Shown: positions 32,071-43,200 of the stretch, piece after piece
Numbering within the stretch: position 1 is the first letter of the stretch
Layout: each line of letters starts with the position of its first letter
NCBI RefSeq assembly: GCF_010389155.1
Contig: NC_057766.1
Location: 44,526,463 to 44,590,462, forward strand
DNA: 64,000 nucleotides
Direction: 5' to 3'
Source of the DNA: Erigeron canadensis
Lineage: Eukaryota; Streptophyta; Magnoliopsida; Asterales; Asteraceae
Program-made: the position numbers and the translations under genes
Notes under the pieces: model-generated
The model's database searches: none
What the model was told of the DNA's origin: nothing
The model's input: the letters and a program-made list of their open reading frames with translations, nothing else

Positions 32071-32580
32071 CAGGATTGTATGCCTGTTTAAACCTGAAAG
32101 ATGATAATACCGGAGCAGTGGAAGCAGCTGTACATATCCATATTTGTACATATTTTTTTTCGAAATTCCGAGAGCATACACCAAAATATCACACTTACGT
32201 ACCTTAAGCCCATAATGTAATGCAGTTTTAGTTTTACCAAGCCTGTTAATCAGATACTTCATGTATGTTTTAGTTGACTTTTGGGATCTTCTATGAAAAA
32301 TTAACTCAGGTGGTCCGAGCCGCCAAATGGGCGTACCGGTTTTTGAAACATGTGTATTTGTTGCGGTTAGCCGTTTCTTTTTTTAAAGGCAATATCATTA
32401 CCGTACCATCATATTTATGGTTACCCAAAAATCGATGTAGGAAATAAAATTTAACAAAGAAATCTCAAAGTCAAAAGAAAAAGTACAATCAACAAAAAGT
32501 AAAAAGAAACAAATTTACAAAGTGTTAAAAAAATAACTGAAAATAAAATTTTATCAGAAGTTAAAGAAAATATAAATATA
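32071..32580 (+). other. 3' flank of MutS2
   Basis: Presumed 3' UTR followed by AT-rich intergenic DNA up to the Helitron. No gene or repeat structure was seen. Confidence 0.4.
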
Positions 32581-32874
32581 TCTAACTATATTATTAAAAA
32601 AAATAGCACTTTATTTTCGAAAGTGTTATAAAGTATATAATATTTTCGCTTAGCACCTTTTAAAATATTTTTACTTACATTACCCCTTAACCTTAAATGA
32701 TTAAATTATAACATCAATCATTTATCTTTTAAAATGTCTCCATTAACCTTTACATCAATTAATTTTACATCAATTATCTACACTACTTGAAACCTCATCT
32801 ACCACTAACAGTTGCCCCCACCACCACATCGCCGCTACCACGACCACCGCTGTTTTACGCGGGTAATGTGCTAG
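32581..32874 (+). mobile_element. Small non-autonomous Helitron
   Basis: It starts TCTAACTATATTATTAAAA and ends ACGCGGGTAATGTGCTAG, inserted between A (32580) and T (32875). TC start, CTAG end, an AT target without duplication, and a short GC-rich potential hairpin before the 3' end are Helitron hallmarks. The 294-bp body has no Rep/helicase. Confidence 0.72.
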
Positions 32875-33153
32875 TTATATAAAAAAAAGATGCCAAAAAA
32901 TCAATAATTACAAAAAAAATGTATGTCTCTCTATAACTAAGAGAAGATGCGTTTTTTCCTGACATTTTTAGTTTTTTGCCACATTAAATTTTTCAATGAG
33001 TTGTTATTTTTTCCATTTAGTTACAAAAAAAATGTATGTCATTTTTTTAATGAGTTGTTATCAAATCTAATCCTAATCATCAATCATAATCCTAATTATT
33101 AATATTTTTTTTTTTATTCTTATATGAGTATAAAAATGAATATATACATTATA

Positions 33154-33517
33154 CTAGCTAATCACCCGAGTTCAACCCATTTTAAAACCAAAAACAATAG
33201 TAAAGAATGTATGTAACTTTTGAAGTTAATATATTATAACTTGATAGTGAATCAACTAACACAATGATATATAAACTAAGAGTACCCATTACGTTAATAA
33301 AGTATAAAAAGAAAATTCATAATATTATATAGAAAACTTTAAAAACTTCTTTATTTCAAATAAAAGTTTAGGAATTTTAAATAAGCATTAAATGAGTTTT
33401 TTTTAATATGACATCATAAATGAAATAAAGCCTTTTTTAAAAAAATATATAATCTTGACACATCATGTTTCTAAAAGTACTTTAAGAAAAACAATCATTC
33501 TTTATTATTTATAAAGA
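33154..33517 (-). mobile_element. Non-autonomous Helitron, minus strand
   Basis: On the minus strand it starts TCTTTATAAATAATAAAG and ends CTCGGGTGATTAGCTAG, between A and T. The related segment near 34405 has the uninterrupted site (CATTATA/TTATGT), which fixes both ends exactly. Confidence 0.82.
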
Positions 33518-33600
33518 TTATGTTTTTTTTATTAGTTCAATGATAATTATTTTTTCAAATGAGATTGTTTATTATATTATGTTTATATATTGTTTTTTGA

Positions 33601-34058
33601 ACCAATGGTAAGTTGGTGTAGTGGTTTGGAGTTCTCCTGATAACCTATAGGTCTTATGTTCGAATCTCCATTCTACCAACTTTGAGATATAAGGTAGTCC
33701 TTCTATGAGGGCTTAGCTTGGGTATACCCAGGTTCAAGTCCAAGGGGGCAGAGTTTACCCATATTAATCGTCGTGCTTTCGGGCGGATTAGTAAGGGGTT
33801 TTCCCCCCATTGGCTATTTGAAATAGGCCTTTGAGATATAAGGTAGTCATTCTATGAGGGCTTAACTTGGGTATACCCAGGTTCAAGTCCGAGGGGGCAG
33901 AGTTTACCCATATTAATCGTCGTGCTTTCGGCGGATTAGTAGGGGGTTTTCTACTTCGAGAGAGCCTCTAGCGCGGACCCGGTTAAGACAATATGCTAAA
34001 TCTCTCGCTGTCGAATCGCGACACGAAGTTTGAAGCGAAATCCACCTTTCAAAAAAAA
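33601..34058 (+). mobile_element. tRNA-derived SINE-like element with internal duplication
   Basis: The head contains an A-box-like TGGTGTAGTGG and a B-box-like TGTTCGAATC. A block of about 130-150 bp (TTTGAGATATAAGGTAGT...GGCGGATTAGTA..GGG) with its own GGTTCAAGTCC then occurs twice (about 33681-33826 and 33832-33950). It ends in A8. The empty site TTTTTTGAAAAGTATT is visible in the duplicate near 34475. It is too long and duplicated to be a working tRNA gene. Confidence 0.7.
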
Positions 34059-34261
34059 GTATTAACAATATTATCTTTAATTATTAAACATATATCATAA
34101 AAAAGATTTTTATAATTTATAAATATTTATGTTTCATTAGTCATGCTTTAACAGATTTGACATATATCATATATTCACAAAATATAATTTGATTGTTTCC
34201 ATCTGCCGTAACCTAGCAGTTTTCTATATTATCAAAAATTATGAATAATCATAAACATCAT

Positions 34262-34675
34262 TTTTTTTTCCATTTAATTTGCTATATTCATATTGCCATG
34301 TATGATTTTAATCATCAATTTTAATCTTAATCATCAATCATAATCCTAATCATTAATATTTATTTTTTTATTTTATGTATGAGTATAAAGATGTTTATAT
34401 ACATTATATTATGTCTTTTTATTATTTCAATGATAATTTTCTTTTTTTTTTCCAAATGAGATTGTTTATTATATTATATTTAATTTTTTGAAAAGTATTT
34501 ATTATATTCTATTTATCAAATATTTATCATGAAAAAGATATATATGATTTATAAATATTTATGTTTTTTTAGTCATGTTTTAACATATTTGACGTATATC
34601 ATATATTTACAAACTATAATTTTATTGTTTGCATTAGTCATACAATAGTTTTTTTTATTATCATAAATTATGAAG
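34262..34675. repeat. Local duplication, copy 2 (empty sites)
   Basis: This is the counterpart of 33010-34255 without the Helitron and SINE, and so preserves the pre-insertion sequence at both sites. Confidence 0.7.
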
Positions 34676-36400
34676 AACTAATTGCATTTTTGGTCCATGT
34701 GATATCACAATTTTAGCAGGTTTGGTCTAAACTTTTCAAAGCTCGCATTTTTGGTCCCATAAGTGTGATTTCTTCTCAAAAATGCTCCATTCTTTAACGG
34801 CCATCCAATTTAATCCGTTAACATACCCATGTGCGTGTTACGTGAGGGGTAGTTTTGGCATTTAATTCCTACCCAACCCTTTATTAGCAGCTTTTAGCCC
34901 CCCTTTTCACATCCAAACACATTTTCATTTGCATTTCAGATCCCTATGGTATCCAATCAACAAAATAACTAAAAAAACTGAATATTACTTCCATAATATA
35001 CTGAATATATGTAATCGTGATCGAAGGTTTATATTCTAGAATCGTAATCTAAGTATAATATATACTTATAATGGTTCAGTCATCGTGGTTTTTCGGAAAA
35101 CACAAGGATCGGGAAGACTACATTGATGCATTATATGGTGAGTTCATATTTTTTAAAAAATTTTATATGGTTTTTTTAGTTGATTGATACTTGTTTATGT
35201 TGTAACATATGTAAATCAGTTTGTTTAGGTTTGCTATATGAAACTTTTTTTTTTCCAAAAAAAAACCCTAGTTTGTTTTCATTGGAATTACATCATGGGG
35301 GTGTGTTTATCGATACTCCAAAATGGCAGTACGTGGATGATAAGGTAAATTATGTTGATTGTGTAGATGGGGATCAATTATCTATTATTGAAATCAATGT
35401 CATTCTTCAAGCATTAGGGTACACAAAAGGGATTTCAAAGTGGTACAATTTCAAAAAGACTGATAGTGATTTACTGGACTACATGCTTTACATAGCGAAG
35501 ATGATGTTAGGTTTTTACTGACGTATGTAAGTATAAAGTTTTAGAAGTCTATGTAGAAACAAACCAATCAAAGGTTTATACTTTTAAGAAAAAAAAAAGT
35601 TTCCCTAGTATACCAATACCCCCTCCAAGAAAGAAATTTAAAAGAAAAGCACCAACAAAGAACTTGTTTACACCAAACCCAATTGAAACCCCATCTGGGC
35701 AGGGTATTGGGCAAGATGATGTACCAATGGTTGTGGAGACAAAAGTTGGACAGGAAAGTAGGCAAAATAATGTATATGTGCCAATTTTTCTTGATACAGA
35801 AGGTGGATAGGGAAGTAGGCAAGATAATGTACCAAAGAATTTTCAAACAGAAGGTGTAGAGCCACATGTTTTTAATGATGAATTTTTCAATGAAGTTTTT
35901 TTCAATGATATTAGCATACCATCTAGAGTTCAAACAGAGGTTGGGAAAGAACAAGTGAATGTGAATGAACAAGTGGATGTGAATAAACAAATGAATGTGC
36001 AGGAACAAGTCAATGTGCAAGAAGAAGTGAATGTGAATGAATCTGGTGCAGAGGAAAATGCAGAGGTAGAGGATGGAGAGGATAGTCATGAGAGTGGGTA
36101 GGTCGGTGATTTCATTATGGATGATGAACACATGATTACTGATGTTGAGGTGGATATGACAGATTTCAGAGACAATATAGATGATAATGTAGAATGGTTA
36201 CCAAATTGGGATAAAGTTCATTAAGAAAGGGACAAAGAAGCATGGGTCAAAGGAATCTGGTCAGACAACTTGCCTATGGCAATTACATATGTCTAAAGTT
36301 AGAGACACTGAAACATGGATGGTAAAAATATATAAAGAAAGACATAATTGTCTCCAATCTAGAGATATAAAAAGGTGTACTTCAGAATTTTTGGCTAAAC

Positions 36401-38648
36401 TGTAACGCTCCTCAAATTAAGGTATTTTAAATATTATATAATAACATGATTTTATAAATCAACAGCTAAAGTCATCTAAATAAGTATAAGTAGGAATATT
36501 TATATATAGTTGTTTAAAGCAGAAACCAAGAATGCTTTCATTAAAGTTGTAAATACCTCATAATAATATATGTAATATTATCCTAATTATTAAAAATTAA
36601 CCCATATAATATAAATATATATATATACACATATATTTACTACTAGAAAAAGAAAGAAAAATAGAGAGAGATCGAGAGAGAGAGAGATCAGGAGGGAAAG
36701 AATGAAAAGAGAGGGAGAGAAGATCTAGAGGATAAAGAAAAAAGCAGCCAAAAGAAGATTAACCTAGCTAATTAATGTGATCATACAAATTAAGGTAAGA
36801 ATTCTTATGAAGAATTCTTGCTAACAAATCTAAAATCTAATTGGTAATCATACAAAGAATCAAAGTGAAGGGTTGGGTGATAGAAATTAGATGATGGAGA
36901 TATGGGTTTTGTTCTTATGATGATAATATATCCATGGAAACCATTAATTCCACTTTTCAAAGAATTATTATAAAAGATTGAACTTATATGATGATTATAA
37001 TTAGGGCCTATATGAATATTGTTAACTCATAAATATAGTAGGTTAAATATGTCCAATTAAATGTAGTAAAGTAGATTAAAGTTTGAGTTTGAAAGAAATT
37101 AACTACTTTAGATTATGGTGATGATTATTGTTTAAATAAGAAGTTTGACTTTTAAAAGTCCAACAGATTTTGTAGAAGTTGGGAATAAATGGGATGATTA
37201 AGAATAGTTCTTATGTTGATATTAATAATTTCATGTTAATTATATAGGTGCTAAAGAGGAATGCTTTATTGTGATCGAAATTGCTAATAAGTGGCTAAGG
37301 TGAGTAATACGGGGATTAAATGGGTTAGATGATTATGTGGTACCGGATTACATCTGTGTAAGAGGTGTCATATAATTAAGTGATGGGTTATGTTAACATG
37401 TGTTGTTACTAGCCATTAGTTGATATGCATCATGGGGTCATTCTAGCATTATGCTAGACTTGAGTTGTTATGTGTAAGTTGTTAATTGTTGTATGTATGC
37501 GGATCTCTTGCATCAAAAGTTGTATTACCCCTATGATTGCTAGTTGTTGTGTTGCTTGTTTAATCAATCGTATTGCTCACTAAGCTTTGTGCTTAATCCC
37601 TTAGTTGTTCATGTTGATAGGTGCAAGTGGGTCAAGTGATATCAAAGGTTAAAGGGGAAGAAAGAACATTGTTGAAGCGTAGCGTGGATTACATGTGCTA
37701 ATAGGTATATGAAAGTCTCTTTTGAATTGCCGAGTTGATGCTCAACTTGAAGTAAATCGCCCATATTTTGAAAGTTATGTAAAAGAATGGGTAGTTTATG
37801 TGTTGATGAACTTAGTTGGTCAAGTAACAAGTATTTGAGTCATAATCTTGTGTATGATATTAATTACATCAACTAGGCAAGTTGTTTGTGTAATGCTAGA
37901 ATATATGTTTGATATGGTTATGTATGTAGTAGTCCTTATTACCCATTTTGTCAAAATTGGCCCGTTTGACCCGTTGGAGTCAAAAGTCTTGAAAGAAAGG
38001 TTTCAATGTGTCCTAGATGATGTTGTATAATATTTGATATGAGTTAGTTGTCTAAATTGGAGTTTTGGACTAAATTTATAGTTTGGTCTTGTTTTTGACA
38101 AAATTGTCAAAATGTGTTTTTCATGCCTACTTTGAGGGCCCGTAAGTTTCATATGGCCGAGTTTCATTACAAGTGAGTTATGGAATTGGAAAGTGGACTT
38201 CTAGAGCTTCAAAATGGTATAAGATATATCTATATAAAGTGGTTTAACGTCATTGGCAAAACTGCATATGGAGTAATGTGTTGTTGTGCAGATCAGACCT
38301 GCAGGTACGCCGCACAAGTGTAAAGGTGCGCCGCACCACCTGCACTCCAGCATCCTGACTTCATTTTGAGGTCCAGGTGCGTCGCACCATCCACTAGGTG
38401 TGCCGCACTTGCTGTGTATTTTTAGTTGAGTCCTTTAATGACGTTTTGAACTATGTTTTGGTTACTGTTGTATATATCATAACAGAAAAGATAAAAGGGG
38501 TTTGTAAGACATGATTTTGAGTGTCTCATTATTATATATCTAAGTGTCGGGTGAAGGTAAGTTTATACTTTGTGCGTTAGTCGTTTTTTTTAGTACAAGT
38601 AATTGATTTCTCTAATGCTTACATGTATTAAAAAAAGAGGGTGTTTCA
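36401..38648 (+). mobile_element. Solo LTR, 2.25 kb, duplication TAAAC
   Basis: It starts TGTAACGCTCCTC and ends GAGGGTGTTTCA, with near-palindromic ends. It is flanked by TAAAC at 36396-36400 and 38649-38653. No pol or gag is found inside, only LTR-like non-coding DNA. Removing it restores the transposase reading frame (TTT TTG GCT AAA CGG ATC). It is related in its ends and in internal motifs (TCACTAAGC..GTGCTTA) to the solo LTR at 56816-59278. Confidence 0.85.
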
Positions 38649-38922
38649 TAAACGGATCCAAGAAAAGTTAAAACCAAATTCAAAATAAATGTCGGCCAAC
38701 TTAGAAATGACCTGCAACAGAAATTTGAAATAGGAGTGTCAAAGCACAAGATTTACATGGCCAAGGAAAAGGCAAAGGAAAGACTCATGGGTGATATTAA
38801 TCACCGGTATGCCATTAAGAGATTACCTTCTAGAGTTGCAAGAAGCCAACCCAGATACAACTATCAGGCTGGTTTTTGAACCTGAAAGGAACCCTGACAT
38901 TGACTTTAGGGTGTTTAGAAGG

Positions 38923-38931
<9 letters not shown>

Positions 38932-38962
<31 letters not shown>
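38932..38962. repeat. (TG)n microsatellite inside the MULE coding sequence
   Basis: About 15 TG units sit at the codons that encode RRIYVCIG in the sister transposase. They add a Cys-Val run and push the rest into another frame. Confidence 0.9.
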
Positions 38963-38965
<3 letters not shown>

Positions 38966-39150
38966 GGTTCACTGAAACAAGGTTTTAAAGCTTCTGGCAG
39001 AGATCTATTGGGATTAAAAGGATGTTTTATGAAAGGTATGGCTACTGGTAAGTGCTTCATTGCTGTTGGGATAGATCCAAACAATGGTATTGTAAGTGCA
39101 CGTCTATGTCAATAGCAGTCTAGATTGTTCGGTCTTATATTGTAATAGAG

Positions 39151-39456
39151 TTAACTTCAAAAATCGTCCTTGTGGTTTTACCAAAAAATCACGTTTCATT
39201 CTTTAAATATCAAAATGACACGGGTAGTCCTTTATACGCGGATAATGGTCACATTTCATCCTTTAGTCGACCGTATAACGGACGAAACGTGACTATCATC
39301 TGTCAGATTAAAGGACGAAACGTGACCATCATCCGTTAGATTAAAGGACAAAATGTGACCATTATCCGCGTATAAAGAACTACCAGTGTCATTTTGAAGT
39401 TTAAAGAATGAAACGTGATTTTTTGGTAAAACCACAAGGACGATTTGTGAAATTAT
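39151..39456. mobile_element. Fold-back MITE (MULE-type TIR)
   Basis: The arms are long inverted repeats: AAAATCGTCCTTGTGGTTTT on the left, and the reverse complement AAAACCACAAGGACGATTTG on the right. CGTTTCATTCTTTAA and ATTATCCGCGTATA are mirrored further in, plus three GACGAAACGTGAC-like repeats in the middle. No clear duplication was seen. Confidence 0.7.
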
Positions 39457-40074
39457 GTATTTGTGATGTGATTGTCATTAATGAAATTTGTATTATGCAT
39501 AAAATACTAGATTAAGTTAAAGTATTGAATGTGTAATAACTTATATATGGATCTGGTGTGATGGTGCAAGTCACATGACCTAATTTTTAACGTTCGTTAG
39601 TGGTGCGGATCAAAAGCGTTGACAAAGTTGTGAACATGGGGATGGAAAACGTCATTTCGTGAACCTAACGATAGTACGTTAAATTTGGTGCAAACCACAG
39701 GGACGGAAATTGTAATTTTGTAATTGAAAAGTAAGAAAAGGTAAAGTCAGAAAATACTAAGGTAGGCCAGTCTGCCTTGTACGCAATCTGTTGAATCTCC
39801 CTTCCTTTCTTCTCCTTCCTGACTGACTGCTGCTGGTACATGAATAAGCAATCTCCTCCATAACTTTTTTTTTTTTTAATCTTCAATCAATCTCGTCCTT
39901 CCTTAAATTTTTTAACTGTAATTTCCCTTCACCTTTTATTAGTTTTTATTTGTATCCTTTAAATATTTATCTACTTAGGTTGACCGCCCAATTGTTTATA
40001 TGATTCATTCGTTATTTTCTACTTCTCATTTTCAGGTTGTTAATATTGCTTAATCTTATTAATGGTTTTACTTC

Positions 40075-40149
<75 letters not shown>

Positions 40150-40201
40150 GATTATGATAAGTGTAAATAAAATAAAAGTAAATATTTGATTGTCTTTAAA
40201 A
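39457..40201 (+). promoter_or_regulatory. ATG13 upstream region with (TTA)n repeat
   Basis: This non-coding DNA precedes the ATG13 start. A pyrimidine-rich block (about 39789-39830, CTTCCTTTCTTCTCCTTCC) is a plausible 5' UTR. A pure TAT/TTA run of about 75 bases (40075-40149) lies 52 bases before the ATG. The part at 39550-39720 (GGTGCAAACCACAGGGACGG) resembles a MULE terminal repeat. Confidence 0.5.
40075..40149. repeat. (TTA)n microsatellite before ATG13
   Basis: About 25 perfect trinucleotide units end 52 bases upstream of the ATG13 start codon. Confidence 0.95.
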
Positions 40202-43200
40202 ATGGACTTTCTGCAGTATAATAGTAATAATAATAATGGTAATGAACATGGACGAAATGAGCAAATAGTTTGTCAGTTTCTGTTGAAAACTTTGCATATT
40301 GTATTGGAGTCTAGGGTTCCTTCCATTGTTATTCCTAATAGTCAACTCAAGAAGAAGACCGACAAATGGTTTAATCTAGCATTAGGCTGTGACCGTCCCC
40401 CTCCCGCTGCTTTAGATTCTTTTAACTTTTGGAATAGGAACTTAATGGAACCAATGGTTATCGACATTATGCTAGTACTCCCCCCGCAATCATCATCTGC
40501 ATCGCTCGAGACTGTTATCGAGAGGTGGGTTGTTCAATATCAACCTTCCTCCTCCTCCTCCCCCGTCTCTAATTATAAGAAAACATATAAAAAGTCTATC
40601 ATCCTTTTACGCTCTCTATATGCTATGATGAGACTCCTTCCAGCTTCCAGGGCTTATCGAAAGCTGTCCCTATCCACCAACACTTGTGATTTTCATATCG
40701 ATTACAAGCTCTCTTCCTTTTGTGCTCCCTTTACAAGGCTAGAGGAACACCTCATGAAACAATATACTTTCTTTCCCGTTGAAGCCCAACATGGACGTCT
40801 TTCTATATCTGTCAAATATCGTGATTCCCTCTCTGATTTTAACCTACATACTTCACCATCATTTCCACCCGAGATCATTACAGATTATGTTGGTAGCCCT
40901 GCCACTGATCCTTTTAGGGCCTTCCCCACCAGAACCAATACGAGGCCTACTGTGTGGCAATCCCCTACGCCCCCCCACCGCCCTCATAGCTGGACTAGTG
41001 GCCTAACCAAGGGACCTCCGTTCACACATAACCAATCCTCTTATGGATCCCCACCACCTGCACATCGCTCTTCCAGTGGCCGTTATGATTTTTCTTCTTC
41101 CCCTACTGATGTTTATGGACAAAGGACTCCTAGTTATAGACCGCCAACTCACCATAGACGGACCAGCTTTGATGATTATCACCTGTCACCGCCATTCTCT
41201 CCTTCTCCTTCACCATCTCCGCCAACATACCTTTCAGCTGGGAATTACATGCAATCTCGGCTGCGCTCAGAGACTGCCCCCGTCAGTATTCCTAACCCCC
41301 TGATGACCAGAAGTCCTAGATACCTTTCTCCTAATCTGTCTGATCCAAATCGACACTCTCTTCCACCTCCATCACCTAGAAGCACACGCTATGAACACTC
41401 ATCACACGAGTCTCCTTCTGGGATCAGGTCCCTTAGAAAGTCAGAGATGTCAAGGGTTGGGGACCTCAGTTCTGGTTCTGGCTCTGGATCAGCAAATCAG
41501 TATTCTAGCCACAAGGTAACTAAATCTTACCCCGTGTTTGTTTTTGTAATACCTAACCAATTACATCTGAGGTTCCATTCTGGTTTTTTCTCTAGGTATC
41601 AAGGGATAATAAAGATGATTCAGGGAGGTTTTCTGGTTTGCTCTCCTCTAGTGGTTCTCCTCGTATTGGATTCTCTAGAAGCTCCAGTAGATTGTCTCTC
41701 CAGGATGAGTTGGATGATATCGACTTCTCATGCCCATTTATCGTTGATGATGTTGATTCGTGTGATTCCCCTATCAGGTAATGATGCACAAATGATTTAT
41801 AAATGCAATAGCGATCTTTGCATATAATTAGTGATGTCATCCATCAGTTTCATAGAATTGTCTACACCTTTTATTCTCCCACTTTGTTTCAGATTTCTTA
41901 ACATCAATTGAACGCAATTGTGACATTATCACATTAACAAAATGTAGAAAATAGCCATTCTCATGTTTCAAACTCTTATAAATCTTTCAACTTGAAGCAT
42001 CATTCATCAGGCTTTTTACTTCATAAGACACACACCCCTAAACCTCTTGGTCACGATGGGTGTCCTGCTGTAACGATTATTTCGTTGGGGATGCAAGCTC
42101 ATTGTATTTGGTATTTTGAACTTGAACTCAAAGTTTCTGAGGCGTACTATGATTTTCTCTATGCATGCGTTAGACATTAGTGAATATTCTCAACTGTTTT
42201 ATCCCTAATACTGTACTTTTTAAAGCCATAATCGAGTTGAAATTAAAATAGTAAAACATATGTTAGAGAATGAGAATCTGACTTGTACTGACTTGGCTTA
42301 TCTTGACTTCCGATCAGACTTGGTTAGAGAATGTAATACGCAGTGTTTGTAATTTGATGTCTAGAAGATATAACAAGTATTACACATAGTTGTCAAAAGC
42401 GAAGGCGATGTCAAAGTGCAAAGACCTCAAATAGGGCGAAGGCGAGAGGCGCAAAAAAAGCGTACACCCGGGAAAAAAAAAAGCGCACTAAGTAAATAAT
42501 TATAAAATATTTATATATAGTGAAAACTAATAGTAAAAGAAAAATCAAATGTCATTTATAAAACCAAATATCATTCAAAAAATACAAACTTTTCAACCAA
42601 AAACTTCAAATTATTAGACTATGGTCACTACTCTGTGTCTTCTTCCCCCATTTTATATTTTCTATCTCTTCTTTATCTTCTTGAACAACTATGGTGACTC
42701 ATGATCTAGCCACGATTTGGCCGGATATTGAATGATTTAGTCGAATGTTGACCCATTTAACCAATTTGATCGCCCTTGACTACCAGAGTTGACCGTTGTT
42801 GATCGCCTTTTTCATGGTCGACTTGGGCCTAGGGTTTCAGGGCGCTGGAGGTGCGCCTCGCCCGCCTTTTGCGCCTAGGCGCAAGAGGCGCTCGCCTTTG
42901 ACAACACTGGTATTACATTTTGTATTCTTCACTTTGTGATTGAAAAGTTTTTAAACTAAACCAGTGAACTGACTTAAACTAGTAGGCCTCTTCCAAGGGG
43001 GAATGCCCATGAGTGTTCCTTTTTGTGCTCAAAATTATAACTGCTAATCCAAGAGACAGCTAATTAGGAGAACTTAGAAATTGCATGCTGCACTTTGTGT
43101 GGAGACTGGAGAAGAAAAAAACTAATTAGGAGATGGGTAGTTTTCAGCTGCGGCATTTTTTGGAACGAATGTTGTTTCCGTTTATATTTGTTTTAGAAAG

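Larger units (their letters stand above)
33010..34255. repeat. Local duplication, copy 1 (occupied)
   Basis: This AT-rich segment matches 34262-34675 in order (AATCATCAATCATAATCCTA, GAGATTGTTTATTATATTAT, TATTTATGTTT, TTTGAC(A/G)TATATCATATAT). It differs mainly by two insertions: a Helitron (33154-33517) and a SINE-like element (33601-34058). Confidence 0.7.
34676..39115 (+). mobile_element. MULE with decayed transposase, plus strand
   Basis: The left side (34676-34860) reads CTAATTGCATTTTTGGTCC, typical of MULE terminal regions. The transposase pseudogene follows at 35071-39115. A matching right terminal repeat was not identified. It is interrupted by a 2.2-kb solo LTR. Confidence 0.6.
35071..39115 (+). 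pseudogene. MULE (MuDR-type) transposase, N-terminal and central parts
   Basis: The first exon, 35071-35137 (MVQSSWFFGKHKDREDYIDA, donor GTGAG), is the same length and layout as in the minus-strand copy at 60153-60219. Next is a MULE N-terminal segment (LELHHGGVFIDTPKWQYVDD, to 35521) and an acidic stretch with repeated EQVNV units (35940-36060). A MuDR-type region follows (TWMVKIYKERHNCLQSRDIK, 36310-36400). After the LTR insertion come MAKEKAKERLMGDI (38757-38800) and FGSLKQGFKASGRDLLGLKG (from 38967). A (TG)n expansion at 38932-38962 shifts the frame. Several stops are present, and the catalytic core after 39115 is missing. Confidence 0.75.

Noticed and set aside
33601..33690. Possible tRNA gene from A- and B-box-like motifs
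   Set aside because: No closing acceptor stem or cloverleaf was found, the sequence continues into a repeated body with an A-tail, and the empty site shows it is an insertion, so it is a SINE head.
35568..36131. Minus-strand frame of 187 codons with IHLFIHIH repeats
   Set aside because: Antisense of the acidic EQVNV-repeat segment of the plus-strand transposase; no recognisable protein.
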